This document shows, one piece after another, positions 5,040-9,384 of a stretch of DNA of 9,384 nt. The translations under genes were made by a program, and so were the position numbers. Source of the stretch: Actinomycetes bacterium. Lineage in GTDB: Bacteria > Actinomycetota > Actinomycetes > Actinomycetales > Demequinaceae. The stretch lies in the NCBI GenBank assembly GCA_023442845.1, contig JAEZXC010000096.1:1-9384 (forward strand). The letters are read 5' to 3'. Position 1 is the stretch's first letter. Each line of letters begins with the position of its first letter. The notes under the pieces were generated by a model. It was not told the DNA's origin and did not search any database. It saw only the letters and a program-made list of their open reading frames with translations.

Positions 5040-6092
5040 CTACGCGGCGGGGCCGGTGGTGGTGCCGATGCGCATCGTTAGTGGAAGTTTGAGGACCGGG
5101 GCGGCACCGCCATCGAGAAGGTCTCGCACCGCTTGAGCGATGAGGTGGCCCTTCGCAGGGCCGTCCTGAAGCACCGTCGTCAACTGCTCGGGTTCGAGCC
5201 ACGCAAGGTCGATCCCGTCGAAGCCCGTGATCGACACGTCCTCAGGGACGCGCAGCCCGCGCTCGCGAGCCGCGAGCAACGCGCCAGCGGCGAGCAGATC
5301 GGATTGGCACACGAGGGCGGTGGGCCGTGACTCGTGGGCAAGCGCCAAGTGCCCCGCGTCGATGCCCTCTTGGAGCGCAGACGTCCGGGCCTCAACGATC
5401 ACGCACGGCTCAACGCCTGCCTCGGCAAAGGCCTTGAGGCGGTTCTTCGTGGGAGTCCACAACGTGCCGCTCAGCATGTCGTCGGTGACAACGGCGGTCT
5501 CGCGATCCGAATTACGCGGCAGAGTGATCGTGCCGATGCGCGTGTGACCCTGCGCCTTGAGGTGCTCGATCAGCTCGCGCGTCGCGGCTGTGTCGTCAAT
5601 AGTGATCGATGCGGCGCCCGGCGCCATCCCCTCAACAATCGCGACGGGAACGCCGCGCTTGGCGAGGATCTCGAGCGCCGGCTCGTCATGGTCGCGAACG
5701 CGCATGACCACGGCGGCGTCCATCGGCGCCGTATCGAGCAGCGTCGGCTCGGTTGGTTCGGGTGGCGGAGACGGCAACCACAGCACGCCAAGGCCCATTT
5801 CGCCGAGGTCGCCGATGAGTGCGTCGAGGACGCCAAGGGTGAACGGGTCGCGCAATGCCAGTTGCAGGCGATCATGGACAACGAGCCCGACGATGTGGGT
5901 GCGCCCCGAGCGCAGCGCGCGCGCTTGCGGCGAGGGCCCCGCGTAACCAAGTTCCTCCGCTGCGCGCTCAACCCGCGCTTTCATGTCGGGAGAGATGGGG
6001 CCAGCGCCTGAATAGGTGAGAGATACGGTCGACACGGACACGCCCGCGCGGGCCGCGACGTCGGCCATCGTTGGCCGCCGACCTGCGCTCAT
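5040..6092 (-). CDS. LacI-family transcriptional repressor
   Basis: The 350-residue protein is of normal family length. Its N-terminal helix-turn-helix is TMADVAARAGVSVSTVSLTYSG (residues 8-29). The hinge segment follows, ending SPQARALRSGRT (54-65), with the minor-groove leucine at position 60. Then comes a periplasmic-binding-like effector domain: IVGLVV (67-72), VPVAIVEG (148-155), ITIDD (163-167), HTRIGTIT (183-190), TALVCQSDLLAAGAL (258-272) and the typical VPEDVSITGFDGIDLA (282-297). The start is ATG 6092, with GGGGAG 5 bases upstream; a TTG eight codons earlier has no such support. It is divergent from the MFS gene across 140 bases with a LacI-type palindrome between them. It is therefore probably a local repressor of itself and the transporter. 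The ligand, likely a sugar or similar small molecule, cannot be read from the sequence. Confidence 0.94.
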   Translation of the reverse strand: MSAGRRPTMADVAARAGVSVSTVSLTYSGAGPISPDMKARVERAAEELGYAGPSPQARALRSGRTHIVGLVVHDRLQLALRDPFTLGVLDALIGDLGEMGLGVLWLPSPPPEPTEPTLLDTAPMDAAVVMRVRDHDEPALEILAKRGVPVAIVEGMAPGAASITIDDTAATRELIEHLKAQGHTRIGTITLPRNSDRETAVVTDDMLSGTLWTPTKNRLKAFAEAGVEPCVIVEARTSALQEGIDAGHLALAHESRPTALVCQSDLLAAGALLAARERGLRVPEDVSITGFDGIDLAWLEPEQLTTVLQDGPAKGHLIAQAVRDLLDGGAAPVLKLPLTMRIGTTTGPAA

Positions 6093-6154
6093 CTGTGCTC
6101 CCCATTCCGGCCCCAATCGGGACGCCCTCGGTGTGCGCTCAGCGTATCTGCCCC

Positions 6155-6164
6155 ATGATACTCT
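6155..6164. promoter_or_regulatory. Overlapping divergent -10 boxes for the repressor and MFS genes
   Basis: The bases ATGATACTCT hold -10-like hexamers on both strands. On the minus strand TATCAT (6160-6155) matches TATAAT at 5 of 6 positions and would start the repressor transcript near 6148. On the plus strand GATACT (6157-6162) or TACTCT (6159-6164) would start the MFS transcript near 6169-6171. No convincing -35 boxes are seen, as is common for regulated promoters. The two polymerases could not bind at once. Confidence 0.5.
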
Positions 6165-6168
6165 TTTC

Positions 6169-6182
6169 TCGAAACGTTTCGA
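6169..6182. promoter_or_regulatory. LacI-family operator palindrome
   Basis: TCGAAACGTTTCGA is a perfect 14-bp palindrome with the central CG typical of LacI/GalR-family operators. It lies between the divergent repressor and MFS genes, 50 bases before the MFS start codon. It covers the predicted MFS transcription start and the region just upstream of the repressor -10 box, so one bound dimer could block both genes. That the neighbouring repressor binds it is inference. Confidence 0.78.
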
Positions 6183-6232
6183 CTTCTTCCCGGGGCAACG
6201 CGCGCGACGCGACCCCGTCGGGACAGGACACC

Positions 6233-7606
6233 ATGGTTCCCTCGTTTGGCATGGCGCCGACCACTCGGCCCACCCCTGCGCGTGTACGCACCGCGCGCTT
6301 CACTTTGCTCGGCCTCTTCGCCTTGCTCGGCATGCTCGTCACGACATTCCTGTCACGCATGCCGAGTTTGCGCGACCTCATGGGCGTGACGCCAGCGGGC
6401 CTCGCATTGCTCATTCTTTCGGGGGCTCTCGGCGCTCTTGCCGCACTTGTCGTCGCCGGTTGGGCGACCGCTCGGTTCGGGACGCGGTCCGTGCTGTGGT
6501 GGTCCGGATTCGGTTACATGGTCGCGCTTGCCGCAACGGGATTGGGTGCTGAACTCAGCTCGAAGCCGCTCTTCGCGATCTCCTACTTCTTTGTCAGCTT
6601 TACGTTCGCCCTTGCCAACGTCGCGATCAATGCCGAGGCCGCCGAGGTGGAACGCCGCCACGGCCGCTCGATCATGCCGCAGTTCCATGCGGGATTTTCC
6701 GTGGGCATGGGCCTCGGGTTGGCCGTTGGTGCTGCCGCTTCGCATTGGCATGTCGCGGTCGGCTGGCACTTTGCCGCCGTTGGCGTGTTCACCGCCGTCG
6801 TGCGGGCCATTCTCATTCCCTTTGCTGTGCTCGACGGCATGCCCGACGCACGGGTCGCCTCGGCCACGCTCGGTGGCCCGTTCGCAACGGCGGGGGAGGA
6901 GTACAAGAACCGGCGAGTTCTCCTCATCGGCTTTATCGTGTTCGCTGCGGCAATGACCGAGATGATCGCGGCGCAGTGGCTTGCGCTGTCGATCGTCGAC
7001 GACTTTGGGGGGCGTGAGGCCCAGGGCGACATCGTCTACTGGGTGTTCGTTGCCGCGATGTTCTCCGTCCGCATGGGTGGGTCGGGAATCATCGACCGCA
7101 TCGGCCGGGTCAAGACCTTGCGCATCTCGTCAGTGGTCGCCGCGGTTGGTGTCACGCTCTATGCGTTCACCCCCACGGTGTGGCTCATCCCGATCGCCGT
7201 CATCTTGTGGGGAGCGGGCGCGTCCCTCAACTACCCAATTGGCTTTTCTGCCGCGGCCGATGACCCGAAACGTGCCGCTGCCCGTGTTGCGGCCGTCTCG
7301 TCTTTCAGCACGGTGGCGGGTCTGCTCGTGCCGCAGATCGTCGGCAACCTCGGCGCCGTTGTTGCTTTGCGCCACGCGATGCTGCTGGTGCTCGTCGGCT
7401 CGGTCGTATCCTTTGTGCTCGCGCGTGCAGTCCGTACCGATGCGCGACTGTTCCGGTCTCGGCGGGCGCAGGTGCGTGAGGTTGGCGCCAATGTGCTGAG
7501 CCTCAAGGCAAAGGCCAAGGCGCGCGGGCGCGCAGCTCAGCGAGGCGAAGCCGACGTGATCGACGCGGCCGGGCAGACCTTCCCCGTCCACCAGCAAGAC
7601 GAGTAG
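6233..7606 (+). CDS. Major facilitator superfamily transporter, YbjJ-like
   Basis: The 457-residue product has about twelve hydrophobic helices, the first from about residue 22 (FTLLGLFALLGMLVTTF). The inter-helix 2-3 motif is degenerate (GWATARFGTRSVL, 76-88) and a second copy reads IIDRIGRVKTLRI (286-298). The stretch NVAINAEAAEVERRHGRSIMPQFHAGFSVGMGLG (129-162) resembles the YbjJ-type MFS group, whose substrates are poorly known. After the last helix a tail of about 57 residues is rich in Arg/Lys and ends acidic. The start is ATG 6233, with a modest AGGA 4 bases upstream; in-frame starts further upstream would read through the operator. A LacI-type repressor is divergent, which suggests induction by the transported or a related compound. 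Whether it imports or exports is not visible. It ends 19 bases before murB. Confidence 0.85.
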   Translation: MVPSFGMAPTTRPTPARVRTARFTLLGLFALLGMLVTTFLSRMPSLRDLMGVTPAGLALLILSGALGALAALVVAGWATARFGTRSVLWWSGFGYMVALAATGLGAELSSKPLFAISYFFVSFTFALANVAINAEAAEVERRHGRSIMPQFHAGFSVGMGLGLAVGAAASHWHVAVGWHFAAVGVFTAVVRAILIPFAVLDGMPDARVASATLGGPFATAGEEYKNRRVLLIGFIVFAAAMTEMIAAQWLALSIVDDFGGREAQGDIVYWVFVAAMFSVRMGGSGIIDRIGRVKTLRISSVVAAVGVTLYAFTPTVWLIPIAVILWGAGASLNYPIGFSAAADDPKRAAARVAAVSSFSTVAGLLVPQIVGNLGAVVALRHAMLLVLVGSVVSFVLARAVRTDARLFRSRRAQVREVGANVLSLKAKAKARGRAAQRGEADVIDAAGQTFPVHQQDE

Positions 7607-7613
7607 CCAGGAC

Positions 7614-7619
7614 TACCCT
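7614..7619 (+). promoter_or_regulatory. Candidate -10 box giving a leaderless murB mRNA
   Basis: TACCCT fits TAnnnT and lies exactly 6 bases before the murB ATG, so the transcript would start at the A of ATG. The 19-base gap to the MFS stop contains no good ribosome site. Thus murB may have its own promoter even though it follows the MFS gene closely. Confidence 0.5.
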
Positions 7620-7625
7620 GGGACC

Positions 7626-8723
7626 ATGACGTCCCTCGCCGATCTCACGACGATGCAGGTCGGCGGACCCATCGCGTCCTTGCGCGAGACAGGCAGCGAT
7701 GCCGAACTCATCGATGCGGTCCGCGAGGCCGACGCTCATGGCACCCCGCTGCTCGTTCTTGGCGGCGGCTCGAACCTCCTTGCCAGCGATGGCGGCTTTG
7801 ATGGCGTTGTGGTCCGCGACGCGCGCCGCGACGTGGAGGCGGATGTCAGTCTCGTCAACGACGGCGCCTGCGGTGGGCTCACCATTACGGCCGCTGCCGG
7901 CGTGTCATGGGACGCGCTCGTCGCGCGTGCGGTGACCAGCCAGTGGTCCGGGTTCGAGGCAATGTCCGGCATTCCGGGCTCCGTGGGCGCGACGCCAGTG
8001 CAAAACGTCGGCGCGTATGGGGCCGAGGTAGCGGACGTCATCGCGCAGGTGCGCACGTGGGATCGCCACCGGAGCGAGGTGCGGACCCTTCCACTCATGT
8101 CGTGTGGATTCTCGTACCGGAACTCGCTGTTCAAGCGGTCGATGACCGGCGGCGCCGATGATGGTCAGCCGTGGGTGCCGACGCCGCGGTTTGTCATCCT
8201 GTCGGTCACCTTTCACGTGCGGATGGCCTCGCTGTCCGCGCCGGTGCGTTACGCCCAGTTGGCGGCCGCGCTCGGAGTTGAGGAAGGCTCTCGGGTGCCA
8301 ATCGGTGAGGTCCGTGACGCTGTCCTTGCGCTACGTCGTTCCAAGGGCATGGTGCTCGACCCCACGGACCATGACACGTGGAGTGCCGGCTCGTTCTTCA
8401 CGAATCCGATCGTTGACGCCACGACGGCGGCGTCACTGCCGGTGGAAGCGCCACGTTTCCCCCCCGGACCGAACGCGCCTGCTGACGCGGTGAAGGTGAG
8501 CGCTGCATGGCTCATTGAGCACGCAGGCTTTGGCAGGGGTTTCGCGGTGGCGGCCGACGCTCCAGCCTCGTTGTCGACCAAGCACACGTTGGCGCTCACG
8601 AACCGGGGTGGCGCAACGGCGACGGACATCATCGCCTTGGCGCGCACCATCAAGGCGGGAGTGAGGGAGCGCTTTGGGATTGAGTTGGTGCCCGAACCCG
8701 TCACCTTGGGGTTTGCTCTCTAG
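7626..8723 (+). CDS. murB: UDP-N-acetylmuramate dehydrogenase (UDP-N-acetylenolpyruvoylglucosamine reductase)
   Basis: MurB is the cytoplasmic FAD/NADPH enzyme that reduces UDP-GlcNAc-enolpyruvate to UDP-MurNAc, the second committed step of peptidoglycan synthesis. The 365-residue protein shows the FAD-binding PLLVLGGGSNLLASDGGFDG (41-60) and the SGIPGSVGATPVQNVGAYG loop (114-132). It also has GFSYRNSLFK (161-170) with R165, AGSFFTNP (254-261) with proton donor S256, and a C-terminal EPV with E357. These match the Arg/Ser/Glu triad of E. coli MurB (R159, S229, E325). The YRNS region and length point to the type I (E. coli-like) form. The start ATG 7626 gives the usual L.DLTTMQVGGP N-terminus. 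It follows the MFS gene by 19 bases and is the last plus-strand gene before a hairpin. Confidence 0.97.
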   Translation: MTSLADLTTMQVGGPIASLRETGSDAELIDAVREADAHGTPLLVLGGGSNLLASDGGFDGVVVRDARRDVEADVSLVNDGACGGLTITAAAGVSWDALVARAVTSQWSGFEAMSGIPGSVGATPVQNVGAYGAEVADVIAQVRTWDRHRSEVRTLPLMSCGFSYRNSLFKRSMTGGADDGQPWVPTPRFVILSVTFHVRMASLSAPVRYAQLAAALGVEEGSRVPIGEVRDAVLALRRSKGMVLDPTDHDTWSAGSFFTNPIVDATTAASLPVEAPRFPPGPNAPADAVKVSAAWLIEHAGFGRGFAVAADAPASLSTKHTLALTNRGGATATDIIALARTIKAGVRERFGIELVPEPVTLGFAL

Positions 8724-8731
8724 ACATGCAC

Positions 8732-8768
8732 GTGGGGGCCCGCCCCCGCGGGGCGCGCCCCCCCCCAC
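8732..8768. terminator. GC-rich hairpin between converging murB and ABC permease gene
   Basis: GTGGGGG (8732-8738) pairs with CCCCCAC (8762-8768), and the interior contains the palindrome CCCCGCGGGG (8744-8753). It starts 8 bases after the murB stop and ends 16 bases before the stop of the converging gene. There is no T-tract. A run of nine C (8758-8766) lies in the right arm. Confidence 0.6.
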
Positions 8769-8784
8769 TGTGTTGTCGCGTCGG

Positions 8785-9384
8785 TTATCCGTCGGCAGCG
8801 ATTGCCTTGAGGATGTCGAGCCGTGAGGCACGCCAGGCTGGCCATACGGCCGCGAGCACGCCGGCAATCATCGACAGCACGGTGTAGATCGCAATCCACA
8901 CCCACGGGATGACCACCCGTTCGAAACCGAAGTCCGACAGCGCGTCCACGAGCGCGGCGCCGAGGCCGACACCGAGGACGATGCCAAGGAGCGTGCCGAA
9001 CACGGCCATCACCACTGACTCAAGGGTGATCATTCCCCACACCGCGCTGCGCTTGATCCCGACGGCGCGGAGCAGACCGATCTCGCGGGTGCGCTCTGTG
9101 ACCGACAGCAGCAGGGTGTTTGCCACGCCAAGGATGGCGATGACGAGCGCGGCGCCGAGCAGGGCCGAGATCACACCGATGAGAAGGGTGAGGACCTGAT
9201 CGAAGAACTGCTCGATCTGGCTCGGTGACTGAGGTTGCACGAGCGGGAAGTCCTCGAGCAAGGCCTCCTTGACAGCGTCGGACGTCGCCTCGACATCCGC
9301 ACCCTCATCGAAGTCCACCAAGCCCTGCAGAATCTGCGGTTCGCTCGTGAGCTCAAGACCGGTTGCCCAGTCCACGAGGAAGGC
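8785..9384 (-). CDS. FtsX/MacB-type ABC transporter permease, C-terminal 199 residues, cut by window edge
   Basis: The open frame continues past the right edge. Visible residues 1-60 are an extracytoplasmic acidic stretch (e.g. GLVDFDEGADVEATSDAVKEALLEDFP, 21-47). Next comes a helix at about 66-92 (LTLLIGVISALLGAALVIAILGVANTLLL) and the cytoplasmic VTERTREIGLLRAVGIKRSAV segment (95-115), the hallmark ATPase-coupling region of FtsX-like permeases. Two more helices follow (about 117-147 and 160-183), then PAWRASRLDILKAIAADG at the C-terminus. This is the C-terminal FtsX domain of MacB/LolC-type permeases, which in actinobacteria are often about 800 residues with two such domains. A separate ATPase gene is expected beyond the edge. 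The substrate is unknown: such systems move lipids, peptides or drugs, or work mechanically. Confidence 0.92.
   Translation of the reverse strand, partial: AFLVDWATGLELTSEPQILQGLVDFDEGADVEATSDAVKEALLEDFPLVQPQSPSQIEQFFDQVLTLLIGVISALLGAALVIAILGVANTLLLSVTERTREIGLLRAVGIKRSAVWGMITLESVVMAVFGTLLGIVLGVGLGAALVDALSDFGFERVVIPWVWIAIYTVLSMIAGVLAAVWPAWRASRLDILKAIAADG

Noticed and set aside
5334..6011. A 225-codon plus-strand open frame opposite the repressor gene
   Set aside because: It is antisense to a full-length LacI-family frame with intact domain order and has no family resemblance.
6071..6232. N-terminal extension of the MFS protein back to 6071 or to ATG 6155
   Set aside because: It would overlap the repressor gene or read through the operator and promoter region, and it is low-complexity and polar, unlike the transporter N-terminus.

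Overview
The window looks like ordinary chromosomal DNA from a high-GC Gram-positive bacterium (Actinomycetota). It is most like the order Micrococcales, but the genus cannot be named from the sequence. The grounds are the GC-rich coding bias, frequent GTG starts, tRNA genes without an encoded CCA end, TAnnnT-type -10 boxes placed directly before start codons, and the order tRNA-Thr / tRNA-Met / rpmG / two MaoC-type (HadA- and HadB-like) hotdog genes, which is typical of actinobacteria. I see no phage, transposon, CRISPR array, toxin-antitoxin pair or defence cassette.

Layout. (1) 1-242, minus: the first 80 codons of a YajQ-family nucleotide-binding protein, cut by the left edge. (2) 359-439, plus: tRNA-Tyr(GTA), followed by two hairpins that end it and also face the converging gene. 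(3) 518-1852, minus: a YcaQ/AlkX-type winged-helix protein, a relative of the DNA-crosslink glycosylases. (4) 1925-2354, plus: tRNA-Thr(GGT), tRNA-Met(CAT) and rpmG (ribosomal protein L33, zinc-ribbon form). (5) 2449-3326, plus: two translationally coupled hotdog-fold dehydratase subunits. (6) 3480-4949, plus: an NCS2 purine permease of the AzgA/PbuG type behind a 153-base leader that may be structured. (7) 5040-6092, minus: a LacI-family repressor converging on the permease across a strong 16-bp hairpin. (8) 6233-7606, plus: an MFS transporter of the YbjJ-like type, divergent from the repressor. A perfect 14-bp LacI-type palindrome lies between them. (9) 7626-8723, plus: murB, with all three expected catalytic residues. 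(10) 8785-9384, minus: the C-terminal part of a FtsX/MacB-type ABC permease, cut by the right edge and separated from murB by a GC-rich hairpin.

How the parts relate. Most genes are core housekeeping: translation (three tRNAs, L33), fatty-acid-type dehydration, cell-wall precursor synthesis (MurB) and probable DNA repair. In many actinobacteria the rpmG-hadA-hadB block lies close to murB. Here a purine permease and a repressor/transporter pair sit between them, and they read as locally inserted accessory genes. The LacI/MFS pair is the clearest small regulatory circuit: one palindrome overlaps the predicted start of the transporter transcript and the upstream part of the repressor promoter. 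I found no convincing undescribed multi-gene system. The observations worth following are this operator, the permease leader, and the predicted leaderless starts of hadA and murB.
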